A program made the translations under genes and the position numbers. This document shows, in pieces, positions 21,164 to 32,815 of a stretch of 64,000 bases of DNA; within the stretch, counting starts at the first letter, position 1, and each line of letters opens with the position of its first letter. This DNA comes from Pseudo-nitzschia pungens. Its lineage: Eukaryota > Bacillariophyta > Bacillariophyceae > Bacillariales > Bacillariaceae. The stretch spans positions 434,001-498,000 of the forward strand of contig CM074766.1 in assembly GCA_037355855.1 (NCBI GenBank), read 5' to 3'. The notes beneath the pieces were generated by a model that saw only the letters and a list, made by a program, of their open reading frames with translations, made no database searches and was not told the DNA's origin.

Positions 21164-24100
21164 ATGACCAAAGGATCAAGCGAAGCAAGCACGGCAACAG
21201 AAGCAACAACGGAAGCGAAAGCTAATGATGGGCAGGACGATTTTACTCCGGACAACACCAAGCCCAGCAGCAGCAGCAGCAGCAGCGTTCCACTGTCAGA
21301 GAACAACAACGAAAATGTTTCAAATGATTCGAGCGGCAACATTCCATTACTGTCATTGACACCCGAGTCAGTCTATGACTTTTATGTGCAAGAACTATTT
21401 CCGGCGATTCTATCTTCTCTACCGATTCTGATGTATCGGCTCTGGAATGATGTTCTGTCGTGGAGTTTATCGGCAGCAAATCAACTCTATCTCTTTGTCA
21501 TGCCAACGTGGATGAAAGAATCTGGAGGCGGATCCCTCTTGGAGTCGAACGGGACCGAGAGCAGCGGCGCAAACCTCATGATGCATCTCCAAATGGCAGA
21601 AAAAGATTTAGGGTCAATGATCCACGACATGTGGGAGCAGGCCGTTCAGTCCTCCAAGCATGTCAACGCTACCATTGCAGACTTCATGATCAATCATTTT
21701 GACAAGGACAAGGACGGTTATATCAGTCCCATTGATCTTCTCGGCAAGCTGCCGGCAACCGCTAACATTATCATCCGGCAGGAAGCCGCCGCCGTCGAAT
21801 CATTTTGGGCCTGGTTTTCACGGGAGTGGCCCCTAATGGACTGGAAAATCGGAGTCTTTCTGTGGCAAACCTTTGGTGGCCTTTTGTTAGTCATTGCCCT
21901 TCTCTCTATCATGCCGGGTCGCTTGCATACTTGGTCGGGAAAACTCTTGCGGTGGCCGATACTGGGATTGACCTATTTGCTTATCAATGTCGAACTCGTC
22001 GTGTACATTTGTATCCGACTGGGCATCCGTCTTATCGAAGCCATCGTAGCCAATCCCAAACACCGAATGCTCCGAAACAAGATGGCAAAGGAAGCCGAGT
22101 CGTACCAAGAATGGTATCAGTATGCGGCCGAGCTCGACAAGTCGCAGAAACGAACCGTCTGGCAATCTACGACGAGCGACGAGACGAGTTACCAATACAA
22201 CTGGCCACTCATTCACCAATTGGTGAAAGACATGAAGGATGCCCGCATCCGAAAAAAAGATCCCATGCTAGCGTTAGCGGTCTTGCAACAGTGTACTCGC
22301 AAAAACGTTGGGGGCATTATGAATGAAGATCTCTTTACGAAAACGTATACAGGGGAACCAAAATTTATCGTCATGGAGTTCATTCAAGAAGTCACCCGGA
22401 CCTTGTATTGGGTGACGGATCATACACTCAAAATGGAAGAATCCTTGAGCGCTACGAATCAAGAAAGAAAGAAAGAAAAAAACATCTCCGAGAATTACTC
22501 GTCGTCATCGGGATCATCGTCTTCGACTTTGTACGAACAAAATTTGCTTAAAAAGTCCCGACGCGAACGGGAAAAACTTTGGAGATCCCTAGTGGCCCTT
22601 GTGACTCTAGATTTCAGTGGTGAGAAAGACGAGGAAGAAAAGGAGCAGGGCAGCAACAACAAAGCCTATCCAGAATCGCCGAAATCAGTCAGGACTACGG
22701 CGAGCAATATTTCGACTGCTACCGGAGGCAAGCTGGTCCATCGAGAACAACTCTTAAAATTTTTGAAACGAGCTCGGCATGCCTATGGTAAAACAGCGTT
22801 GTGTTTGTCGGGGGGAGCCATGATGGGTCTGTACCATATCGGGCATCTCAAGGGTCTCATGGAAACCGACTGCCTTCCAGACATTGTGAGCGGATGCAGT
22901 GCCGGAAGTGCCTTCGGAGCCATGGTGTGCACACGAACCAACGACGAGCTGGATCGCGATCTGGATCCGGAAGTGATTGGTCCCCGCCTGAGATGTTTCA
23001 ATCGGAGCTGGTTCGAATGCCTTCAGTCGGTGCGAAAGACGGGGAATTTGTTCGACGGAGACAACTGGCTGACAATGATCAAATGGTAGGTTGATTGAGT
23101 CACAGCATTAGCATGCTACTTTCTTCGCACGTTTTCTCAGCGTGCGTTCTTATCGTTCGTTTTACCTTATTGTATCGATGGTGATTATCACGTTGCAACA
23201 GGTTCACCCTAGGCGACATGACGTTTGAGGAAGCATACCAAAAGACGGGGCGGGTCTTGTGCATCGCACTGGCTGCAACCGCCAAAAAAACTCCACCAAT
23301 ACTGGTGAATTACATAACAGCTCCGAACGTTACAATTGCGAGTGCAGTGGTGGCGAGTGCGGCCGTTCCCGGGTTTGTGAGTCCGCGGCAACTCCAAATC
23401 AAGGATCCAGACGGGACGGTCCGATTAGCAGGCGCCGAAACGTATTTTGACGGGTCTATCAAGCACGACATTCCTACTACTGGCCTTTCGGAGATGCTGA
23501 ATTGTCATTTCTTCGTAGCATGTCAGTGCAATCCCCACATTGTGCCATTCTTTTTCAATGCAAAGGGTGGTGTGGGTCAACCCACTCGTTGGTCCGGTGG
23601 GGAAAAAGAAATGAGCTGGCGGGGAGGATTCCTATTGGCGGCGCTTGAAATGTATCTGAAGAACGACATGCGCGCCAAGTTTGTGTTTTTGAGAGATTTG
23701 GACGCTGCCGTTAGCTTCACGGGAACCATGATGACTCAATCATTTGAGGGTACGACGACTATCGTCCCACAGGTAGAACTGCGCGACTTCTTCACCCTCT
23801 TCAGCGATCCTTCCGTCTATCGATTGTACCATTACCTGCACGTTGGTCGTGTCGCGGCGTACCAACACGCTGCGATGATCCGATGTCATTATCGCATCTC
23901 AGATGCCCTAGACGAATGCATCGAAAGGCTCGAGGAAGGACACGAACCACAACCGCAACCACAACAGAATCAAGATCAACATAGCATCCGGAAAGAAGCC
24001 TTTGGCCAATACGACTCTCCTAAGAAAACGAGACCAAGTCGGAGGTCGAGCTTCGAGGTCGGTGACATGCAGTTCGACAATAGCAGCAGTCCCAATCGTG

Positions 24101-24321
24101 ATGGTAGCAATCGGCAATGCTGTTGTTTCAAAAACGACAAGTGCCCTAAAAACCAGGGCCATATACCGAAGATCATTTCACCATCGGTCGTTCGAAGCCA
24201 TCGTCGTCAATGGAGGGAAGACGTCGATAGTGTGTCAACGTCCTCCGATACTGGGGACAGCACCTTGCCGATCCAGCTTTCTAATTCCGATCGGACACCG
24301 ATGTTTCACTCGCACTCGTAG
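21164..24321 (+). CDS. Patatin-like triacylglycerol lipase (SDP1/Tgl3-5 type) with EF-hand
   Basis: The protein of about 1,013 residues should hydrolyse stored triacylglycerol at lipid droplets or ER. A GT-AG intron at 23086-23201 (116 bases) joins ...TMIKW to FTLGDMTF. Residues 1-55 are Ser/Thr-rich. An EF-hand loop (DKDKDGYISPID) lies near residue 180. Two hydrophobic segments follow, at about 226-250 (KIGVFLWQTFGGLLLVIALL) and 265-295. The SDP1-type domain then begins with EWYQYAAELDK and NWPLIHQLVKDMKDARIRKK. The patatin core has the oxyanion glycine motif (CLSGGAMMGLYHIGHL, about 545), the nucleophile elbow GCSAGS (about 575) and the partner aspartate in YFDGSIKHDIP (about 723). The C-terminal tail is polar. 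All catalytic residues are present. The EF-hand may couple lipolysis to calcium, which is inference. Confidence 0.9.
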
Positions 24322-25557
24322 AAACCATCTCTCTACAGTCAGTCGCATGGGATCGCATTGGGAGTCGAACAATTTAGACCACAACTTGCACATACATGAA
24401 TACATACAAACATACATACATGAATAATACATACAAACATACGTGAATGGTTTCGACATTCTCACTGGTTCGGCGGCTACACGTACTTTTAATTGCTTGT
24501 GAGATTTTCGGAAGAAAATCCATGCAGTTCTAAACAAGTCCTGACTCTTCATTCAACACGCTCAATGCCAGGTAGAATGTCCTAATCGTCGTGTTGTTGA
24601 ATGTTGAATGTTTTCTTCTTCGTACTTTGTAATAGGTCGTGATGTTGGAAATGGACGATATTGCAGTGCTTACATGAGCTGAAGAGAATGGATTAAGTTC
24701 CATCCACCAATCATCAAAACGCGATGAATAACGTGTCCCAATACGTAGTACACCGATCGGTCCTACCGGTACGCCTACCGTCCTTGGTAAGATCTTACCA
24801 GCTACATCAACGAAAGATAACGATAAGACAGTGGTGGAAGATATATCCTGCAGGCGGATGCAAGAGATTACGTAGAAGTACGCTTTCAAGTTCAAATCTG
24901 AATGCAGTAATACGTGCGCAGTAATTTCAACTTCTTGTCACCTCCAGTGTGGTGAAAATTACTGATCAATTCAAAATTGATTTGGACCAAAAAATAATAA
25001 TAATAGATTCTCAAGGAGTTTCTGATTTGCTGTTGTAGCTAAGCCAACAAAGATTCAAAATCATTCCTATTACCGTAAGTTACCAACTCAATAAAGAGAA
25101 CAAAATAAGTTACTGAAACGAGTACGAACTTCGAATACAGTAACCTTAATCATGCTTCATGACACCGAACATCGAATACAGAGTGAACAGTAAATTACTC
25201 GTACGTGTACACGTAAGGTTACATCATACATTATGTTGATTGTCTTGTCTCGTGAAAAAATTCTGTACGATATTACTTCGTGTACTTCGTACGGTAATTA
25301 TGTAATTATGCAACATCCAACTTCACCGTACGGTATTGAGTATTCTATTCATTCGTAACGGTAACCTTACATCATGATGTAACATCGAATATCCAACAAA
25401 TAAATCTCCCATGAGACGAGCAAGGTCTTCCGACGGGCGGGCGGTAATATAACCAACCAACACCGCAAAACAAGCACAGAACCATAGCCAACAATAACAA
25501 CTACCCGAATTATCCAGATTCAAAAGCAATGAATCAATCGGATCGGCAACAATCACG
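24322..25557. other. AT-rich spacer with (CATA)n and several GTAAG/CTTAC words
   Basis: A CATACATACAAA-type run stands at about 24391-24442. TGGTAAGATCTTACCA, a perfect 16-base palindrome, lies at 24785-24800. GTAAGGTTAC lies at 25213-25222 and GTAACCTTAC at 25361-25370. GTACGTGTACACGTA stands just before the second motif. No gene is seen. Confidence 0.5.
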
Positions 25558-27171
25558 ATGGCTCTCACGGAACGAATTGCGACTGGAACCCCACAAACCA
25601 CCACTGCCACCATTCAAAACAGCAAGCAACGCTATTGGAAATGCATCGTGTTAGTATGGGCGCTGGTAATCGGTTCCCAGTCCCTTCCCTGGACTGTTGC
25701 TGCAGACCAAGCCACAAAAACACCGTTGTTCACGCTCCGGTCCGAGCGGTGGGATTATCGGTCCAAACACGACATTGGATACGAGGTAGCAACCACTGCA
25801 TCCAGCAGCAATAGCAGCAACGCTCGTGTCGAACCGATCCTGCTCCTGAACGGATTTGGCGTTGGATCCTTTCACCAGCACCGGCTCGTCGAGACGTTGC
25901 TCGGTGGTGGTTCCAACACGAGCAGCAAGCAGCTACGGCAACATCATCATCAACAACAACAACAACAACAACAAGATACATCCACTCCCACCACCGTCTA
26001 TTGCATGGATTACCTGGGGCAGGGACGAAGCTGGCCACGAGAATGCAGGGACGGAAACGGGAAGAACGAGGACGGATTACAATACTCTGCCGACACGTAA
26101 GTGAGACGAGGCGACACTTGAATTCGGATTGTCCCTGATACGAAAAACAACGAAATATGGCTATACTGGATTTGATTGCCTCTTGTGCCAAACGAATTGT
26201 TGCACCGTTCTGTGTCGCTCTGCATCGCATCCAACTTCATTGCATTCTTCCATACGATTGTTTCGCTCTCAAAGATGGTGCGAGCAGGTGATCGACTTTC
26301 TCGAAATGGTCGTGATACCCGCGCACCAGACCCCCGATGACGATGAAACAACAAAAAATTCATCCCCCTGTCGGGTCCACCTGGTGGGAAACTCGGTCGG
26401 CGTTCACCTGGCGGCGCATGTTGCCCTGCGTCGACCGGATTTGGTGGCAAGCCTCTGTCTCCTGAATCCGACCCCCGTGTGGGGCTCCAAGCTCCCCGGA
26501 TGGAAGGGTCACCTGCCGGCCCCGGCGATTCCGAGAGTGGTCGGGCGGTATTTGTTCGATTGGATCCGTGACCCCCAAACGATCGACAGGGTCCTGGAGG
26601 CCGTGTACACGTCGCCGCTTGCCTATTCGGACGACGACCTGATGCAAAAGATCCGGGGCGCGACGATGGGAGACGGCGGCCACGCGGCCTTTGCGAGCAT
26701 CCTGTGGTCCCCGCCTCTCGGGGTGAACGGCAGCGGCGGCGGCACCAGGTTTGGCGATTGTCTCAGATCCCTGCCACCCTCGCTGGACGTGTGCCTCGTA
26801 TTCGGTGCCGACGATCCGTATTGCAAGCCGGCCCTTGCGGTTCCCATGCTCGAGGCTCTCGGGGAGCGCCGACCTCGGGGAAGGGATGCAGCAGCACAAG
26901 CCACCGAAGCGCTTCCGATGGATCCGGTCCAGAGATACATCCAGATTTCCAACACGGGGCACTGTCCCGAACCACGAAGCTCCCAAAGCGGTCGGGCATC
27001 TAGGTGAGGGCCTGGACGGGTGCCACCGATCGCTCGCCGAAGGGTTTGATGCTATCGGGCAGTTTTGTCGAGGAGTGGGTCGAACCGAACAAACCACAAA
27101 CCCTCGAAGAGCTCGACGCGAGCGCCATTCCGCGGAGCTGGGCGGACCGGATAGTCGCGCGGTTCTTGTAA
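25558..27171 (+). CDS. Alpha/beta hydrolase, pheophytinase-like, with two 3' frameshifts
   Basis: A secreted or plastid-routed alpha/beta hydrolase. The N-terminus has a hydrophobic leader (about residues 28-46, WKCIVLVWALVIGSQSLPW). A GT-AG intron at 26097-26274 joins YSADT to WCEQVIDFLEM. Motifs include ILLLNGFGVGSFHQHRL, the strand VYCMDYLGQGRSWP, the nucleophile elbow HLVGNSVGVHLAAHVALRRP, the acid strand LVFGADDPYC and the catalytic histidine in ISNTGHCP. After HCP the frame as given ends at 27007 with nonsense. Skipping one base near 26966 restores NHEAPKAVGHL, and skipping one more near 27003 restores VRAWTGATDR through to IPRSWADRIVARFL and a stop at 27171. The plant and algal family has this GHCP..E.P pattern, so the restored tail is probably the true one. 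The break is either two sequence errors or a recent pseudogene. The substrate is unknown. Confidence 0.75.
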
Positions 27172-28509
27172 CGGGAAAAGCGACGCACGAAGGAACGCAC
27201 GACGAAGGCAGGAAGGAAGGATGAAAGCAAACCACTTTGCGGATCGCGGTGCAAAATTTCGTTTGGTAGTACGTGTAGAAGTACGTGTAGAAATTGCGAC
27301 AGTATTGGTAGCAGTCATTCCACAAACACAACTTTTTTGCCGATACCGCAAAGAATGGACCGTCATTTGTTTGTGAAATTAGATAAGATCAGAGATATTG
27401 GATTAGATCCGTCAAAAGTATCTAGCGATGATTTGTCTTGGTTTTGGATTCAAATGTCGTCAGCACGAAACCTTCTTCAATGATTCCATCGCCGGTCACA
27501 CTCTCGGATATCGGTTGCACTAAACTCCCATATTCCTTGATCTCTTCTGATTTCGAGCTTTGGTAGAATTCTCAACTCAGTATTGTTCAAGAAGTTTCGA
27601 GTCGTTCCCGGATAAAACGGATCCACCCACCCACGGAAGTTGTGGGAGACACGCTCTGGAGACGGGGAATGCTCGTTCGGTGGTTACAGTGAGCAAATTC
27701 AGATCTTGCAGCGTCGTGTTGAAAGTCTCTATGGTGTTTCAGATTTTATGTGAATTGCGACTGCCATTCATTGTAAAATAGATAGTGTAGGCATTCCAAA
27801 CGTATCTATGTAATCCAACTTTCCTAAGACTTACTTGGTAATTACTATCAACAAATTACTAGTACTTGATATTTTCGTTGGTGAAATCTCTAGTTGTTCC
27901 ACAGCAATCAGAACGGATGCGTACGATGCGTCATGTACATACAAGCAAAAGGTATGTACTCTCTACGGTACTTAGGACCACTTTTCTTTTCAGAAATAAT
28001 AATGAAAAATGAATACAACGAAACAGGAAGTATCTAAAAACAATACTCTGCCAGTTGGAGTAAATATAAAATTACTCTGCCCGACTTACACAACTCTCGC
28101 TGATGAATCTTTCATGATTATTACTGCTATTTCAACTCGTATTTTTCTGTGCCTACAGGCAGTACCGTGTAGGAATTGTTTCGACTTATCTTTGCAGATT
28201 AACCCATCCCTTCCCAAATTGACTCTAAAAAAATACCTATCTTAAAATAAAGTAAGATTGCTTCGGAGTAATTATCTATTTTCTTTAGATTGACATAAAT
28301 ACACGTGACTTTGTTATGTGAGAGTGTTAATCATTTCTTCAATGTGATTCTCTGATGGAATAGTAATCGGTGATCGATGATTCATTCCGCTTCTAGTTTT
28401 TTCAATCACCTAGCTCATCGCTCATCGCTCATCGTTCCCGCCACCTAGCATTCTTGTTGCCAACCTACTTTTCGGAGATCGGAGTGTGTTTGTTGAAGTT
28501 TGACAGAAC
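27172..28509. other. Spacer, no gene seen
   Basis: An AT-rich stretch that should carry the 3' UTR of the hydrolase gene and the promoter of the transporter gene. Frames of 70-80 codons (27560-27781, 28009-28245) have no features. Repeated CATCGCTCATCGCTCATCG stands near 28415-28435. Confidence 0.4.
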
Positions 28510-30590
28510 ATGACAGGATCCCCTGTTGCCACACCAGTTGTCTCCGAGGAAACTCCGCTTTTGGAAAACATCCGTGATGGAAGCCTGGCCGAGCACCAAG
28601 AACTCGGGAGTAGTTTTCACAGCGACGAATGGCCGTATCCATTGCAGCATCGCCTGACATCGGATGTAATCGAGCGAACAGGAGTGGTGTTCGCCCCGGA
28701 TTTCACTCCCGAGTCGCAACAAGATGACGACGTCACGGAACAAATCATCGAGAATCTGGAGGACGGAACCAATCTCCCGGAAGGCGCGACATCCGATTCG
28801 CAAACGGCAACGAGCCTTCGCAGCATTGCCTTTGCGTCCCGACGGACCTCATCGTCGTTGTCATCAACAAGGTCCAGCCGCGATAGCAAGCGACAGAGCA
28901 TCGTAGAAGCAAGCGGAATCCTCCAGCAGGTAGCGACCCCTTCTCCGAACAAAACTCGTTCCATGATCGGAACCATTACGACGACCTCCATTCTCAACTT
29001 AGTTGTAGCGACCGGTACGTACCCTGGTGGCGACGGCAGTTTGGAAGGGCAGGAAACGTAAGGAGGATAAGGGTTCCAGCGCGTTGTAGTGTCGATTCCG
29101 TAGTCCTAACGGTTTGCTCTTTTGTCTTCCAACTTCAAACCGTTTCGTCGGACGCTCGTGTGCCCTACTATCAATGCTACGTGTAACAAACTAACTCTCA
29201 AACAAACAAATAAATAAACACAATAGCCGGCGGAATTGGCATGGTTACTCTGCCCGGAAGTTTTGCGCAGCTCGGTTGGCTTGAGGGATTCGGAATGTTG
29301 GTGATCGCGGGAGTCGCCGCTTCTACTAGTTTGTTCTTGTTGGATTGGGCCTGCAATGCGGTCAACATCAAGGAATCCGAGAACGGCCACTCCAGCCGCA
29401 GCGGTAGCGCTAGCCGGAGAAACCACGAATCGACCTGGGCGGTGCTTTCCCACACGACGACGTCCTATGGGAGTCTAGTTGCCACCACGCTTGGGACCGC
29501 CGGTTCGCTGGCGCTGGAATGCCTGACGCTTCTATATTGTATTGGACAAGTTGTCGCCTATCTAGGAGCCATTGGCGGTCAGGCCCAGGTCTTGGTGACA
29601 TACTTTTTGCTGCCAATCTTGGGCGTCGAAGAAGTCACAATCAACGAGTGCATTACACTCGTGTCGTTGTTAATCCTGTTACCTTTGTCGCTTCTCCCAG
29701 AGGAGGGAGCCATGCGATTTGCCGGAGTTTTGGGAACGATCTGCATGATGTACATCGCTTCCGCGGTTTCCCTGGGGGACGGCATCGGGGCCCTGCGGAA
29801 GGGTGGACTGTGCTCCCTGGAGACACAAACCGACACCGAGTCGGAGAGTCCGATGGCCTTCTCATCGAGCTGGGTTGTGCTGTTGAAAAACGCACCAATT
29901 TTCTTGTTTTCCATGAACGCCAGCGTTACCTATGTTCCTGTGCGGTACCACCACCAGACGTGCTTGGGCGCACTGCTCTCCTCGATATCGAACTCGGAGG
30001 CCGATCCTCCAGCTACTTCTCCGTCGACTAATACCGTTCTGAACCGCCAATCCAGGACTGTGATCAGGACATCAATCGCTGCCGCGGGATTTGTGTATGG
30101 GATCTGCTCCGGTGTCGCTTACGTGGCCTACTGCGGAGGGGTTCCGGAAAATGTAGTCGACGTGTGGCCCGTGGCGTGGATTCCGGGATCGCTGGCGCGC
30201 TTGTTTCTATCGATCGAGCTAATAGTGTCGGCGGCTGGGATATATGTACCTCTGGGACGAGCTTCCCTCTGGCACCTAATATACGGGCCCTACGAGCAAG
30301 TTGCTGCAAGGGGCATTGCGCGGATTCTCTCAACTCTTGGGATGGTTGCGGCGGGAGCCGCTGGAAGTATCCTAGTTGGTGGGGCCCTGGCACTGCCTCT
30401 CGCCGTGACCAGTGCGCTCTGTGTTACGGCCCAAATGTTCGTCTTGCCCGGATGGTGCGTGGCTTGCCTCCTTCCGGGGAGCCGGATCCGCAGACTAGTT
30501 CCCGGTGGGAAATGTACTGCCATTGGGTTTGCAACGATAGGAGGTCTACTAGGAGTATTGAGTCTGGCGGCCCTGTTCGAGCTGTTATAA
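28510..30590 (+). CDS. AAAP-family (SLC32/36/38-like) amino-acid transporter
   Basis: The 622-residue product should carry neutral amino acids with protons or sodium across a membrane. A GT-AG intron at 29015-29226 (phase 1) joins SILNLVVAT to AGGIGMVTLPGSFAQLGW, rebuilding the family's first-helix signature, where the unwound G-x-G stretch binds substrate. About ten more helices follow, for example VLVTYFLLPILGV, CITLVSLLILLPLSLL, AGVLGTICMMYIASAVSLGD and ALALPLAVTSALCVTAQMFV. The N-terminal tail of about 150 residues is Ser-rich and carries an acidic dileucine signal, EETPLLE, near residue 15, which in other eukaryotes sends transporters to vacuole or endosome. That location is inference. 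The loop between helices near residue 400 is unusually rich in Ser/Thr/Pro. The family call rests on the first-helix motif and the helix count. Confidence 0.8.
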
Positions 30591-31195
30591 CAATGGATAG
30601 AAGAATCTGACCAACGCACCAACCAAATGCAGCTATTGCATGCTGCAATCATATTTTTCGCGTTGGGCATGCCCTGTGGCTTCGCTAGAGCAATACTTTG
30701 TTCGACGGCAAAACAAAGAGTCGGTTATATCTAGAGGTACAGTTCATACATTTTTTGGCGTGCAGCTCTAGGATGGATTCAACAAGAAGCTTTGTGTTCA
30801 CTCCGCGATCCTGAAACAACCAAATCGTGGTTTCAGAATAGTATCTTTTATTAGTTTAACCAATCTTCTGAAAATTGCGAAGCAACCAAATCACTCTGAT
30901 GTAGCAGCAAACCGAGTGAATAAACTTTTGCATGGGGACCTCTACTACGTGTACGTCTATTATTTCGAACGAGATACAACGAACGACGTCACTTTGGTCC
31001 TGTTGACAAATAGGAGGCTTGAAATAGGATGCTAGTAGTAGTAGTACTTTTGAATCGAAGAATGAATGTGCTGCCCACTAAGCTCTGTTGGACAAGTAGT
31101 ACTAGTAGTACTACAAATTTAGATCAGCAAATGGCATTGCAATTGTGATTTGCATTTTGTAGACACTAAAAGTTGGATGCACCTTGCTGACCCAG

Positions 31196-31325
31196 CACAG
31201 TACTACTAGTAGTACTAGTAGTAGTGCTAGTAGTAGTAGCGATTGAAAATGCTGGTGGATACGTCTAGTAGTAGTAGTACTAGTACTAGTAGGAGTGCTA
31301 CTACTAGTACTAGTACTAGTACTAA
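31196..31325. repeat. ACTAGT/AGTACT self-complementary repeat
   Basis: About 130 bases are dominated by AGT/ACT triplets in both orientations (AGTACTAGTAGT, GTACTAGTACTAGT). They are interrupted by a short unique stretch at about 31230-31265. The tract is of the same kind as those at 11.27 and 52.4 kb. Confidence 0.85.
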
Positions 31326-32010
31326 TGTGCTGGCGTTCTGTAGGCTGCTGCGAGCTAGGGCATGTAGCTCTGGTGCAGGGGACCTAGAGCACCCTCTCCA
31401 GCATCATAGCTTCCTCCATAGTAGTAGCACCGGTGAAGATCTCACAGGTTTGGAGAAAGCAACATGATTGAAATGCTTTTTGGAAACCTTCGTTCTTTTG
31501 TGACATGTTTTTGCGGTTTTCAAATCTTCCCTGGGTCGAATGAATCGAAACACAACGAATGTGCACCTCCAGCTTCTTGCCATATCTCAGGCGTGGCGTA
31601 CCGGTATTATCCTGATTGATTCCGTACCCGGGAACAATGAACGGACACTCCAGGACATTTTCTATTTATAAAATTACGAGAACCTTGTGTACAATAAACG
31701 TATGATAACGTCCAAATTTTTTAGAAAAGAATCATGATAGCATGGTGCAACCAACCGTTTGGCAAGGGTTGGTCTTCTTTCCCGCGAAGCTAAGTCGCCG
31801 GGAGTGCCGTTTGCGTGACAGAAGTTGATATTTACTATGGTGAAAGATCTGATGAACCACGTGGTAAGGCTTACTCTCAAGTTTTCAAAAACAAAACAAA
31901 AGGATAGTAAAGTGTCACGTGCAATAACATTATTGTCTAAAAGAAACGTTTTGCTCCAGAGAACAGATTTTCTTAAATGTAGGCAGGAAAAGACATGACC
32001 TAGAATAGTA

Positions 32011-32133
32011 AAGGAAAAGAAGATTCTTCACAGAGAAATACGTAGTACATCATACCAAAAAAAACCTCGAATACCGTAGTCAAGGAAAAGAAGATTTTCT
32101 TCACAGAGAAATACATCATACCAAAAAAAAACC
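32011..32133. repeat. Imperfect direct repeat, two copies of about 54 bases
   Basis: Copy 1 (32011-32066) and copy 2 (32082-32133) share AAGGAAAAGAAGATT, CTTCACAGAGAAATAC and CATCATACCAAAAAAAA. Copy 2 lacks a six-base GTAGTA insert. They end about 90 bases before the start codon of the secreted Cys-rich gene, so they lie in its promoter or 5' UTR. Confidence 0.85.
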
Positions 32134-32221
32134 GTATCTTACCAATAAAATTGATTGAGAACTCATTTTCTCGCAAAAGAGGAACTGATACCAGAAATAA
32201 GTACAAGCCCACACAACGAAG

Positions 32222-32776
32222 ATGAACATTTTCACTTTCAAATTCCTCACCACTCTTTCCGTGATCGCCGTAAGTGTCATAGATGGTGCCGCTGCACAAT
32301 CTGAAATTGTTACAGATGGTGCCGATAGCTTCAGACGTATGCTAGTTGAAGCAACCGTGGATACCCCAGCTTCCGGTCGTCCGGTAGTCAACGTCAAGGG
32401 ATGGTGTCCCGAGGACGAACCTGATTCTGGCGATGCTTGTGCCTTGCCGGTGGGGTCAACTGGCGGAAATTGTTCCTATCGATTGGGTAAGGATGGGAAA
32501 TTGACCACAACTAACTGCCGTTGCACAAAATCCACGGGAGTGTTTGAATGCAAAGAGACGATTGAATCCAGCCAAGGCAAGAATTGGTGTCCTGCCTCCA
32601 AAGCCAGCTCGGGAGACAGATGCCGATTGCCTTCCGGAAAGTCGGGTGGATCATGTTTCTACCGCAAGGTCTCCCGCAAGAGGTGGGGCAAAGTCACCAC
32701 AACCACCGAATGCAAATGCAAGCGTGGCAACAGGAAGTTCAAGTGCTCCACCAAAACGAAAACAGAAGAATATTGA
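32222..32776 (+). CDS. Small secreted protein with two Cys-rich repeats
   Basis: A 184-residue protein with a clear signal peptide (residues 1-25, ending ...DGAAAQ). A short acidic propeptide-like stretch containing RRML follows. Then come two copies of one module, at about residues 61-110 and 120-178. Each starts with a W-C-P triplet, then S-G-D-x-C-x-L-P-x-G, G-G-x-C-x-Y-R, T-T-T and C-x-C, and ends with F-x-C. Each module has six cysteines, so three disulfides per module are likely. The second copy is strongly basic. I do not recognise the family. The size, leader and paired Cys modules suit an extracellular matrix or signalling protein, or a defence peptide, none of which can be decided from sequence. 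The upstream region carries a direct repeat and the downstream region a 61-bp tandem repeat. Confidence 0.75.
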   Translation: MNIFTFKFLTTLSVIAVSVIDGAAAQSEIVTDGADSFRRMLVEATVDTPASGRPVVNVKGWCPEDEPDSGDACALPVGSTGGNCSYRLGKDGKLTTTNCRCTKSTGVFECKETIESSQGKNWCPASKASSGDRCRLPSGKSGGSCFYRKVSRKRWGKVTTTTECKCKRGNRKFKCSTKTKTEEY

Positions 32777-32815
32777 GTGTCCAGTTCCGTGTCAAAACTA
32801 GGTGTCTACATGTAT

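Larger units (their letters stand above)
30591..32221. other. AT-rich spacer with ACTAGT-type repeats and a direct repeat
   Basis: No gene is convincing here. The frame at 31243-31467 is largely translated ACTAGT repeat. GTAAGGCTTAC lies at 31864-31874. The 3' end holds the promoter of the secreted Cys-rich gene and an imperfect direct repeat. Confidence 0.5.

Noticed and set aside
31243..31467. A small Ser/Thr-rich frame on the plus strand
   Set aside because: Most of it is translated ACTAGT/AGTACT repeat.
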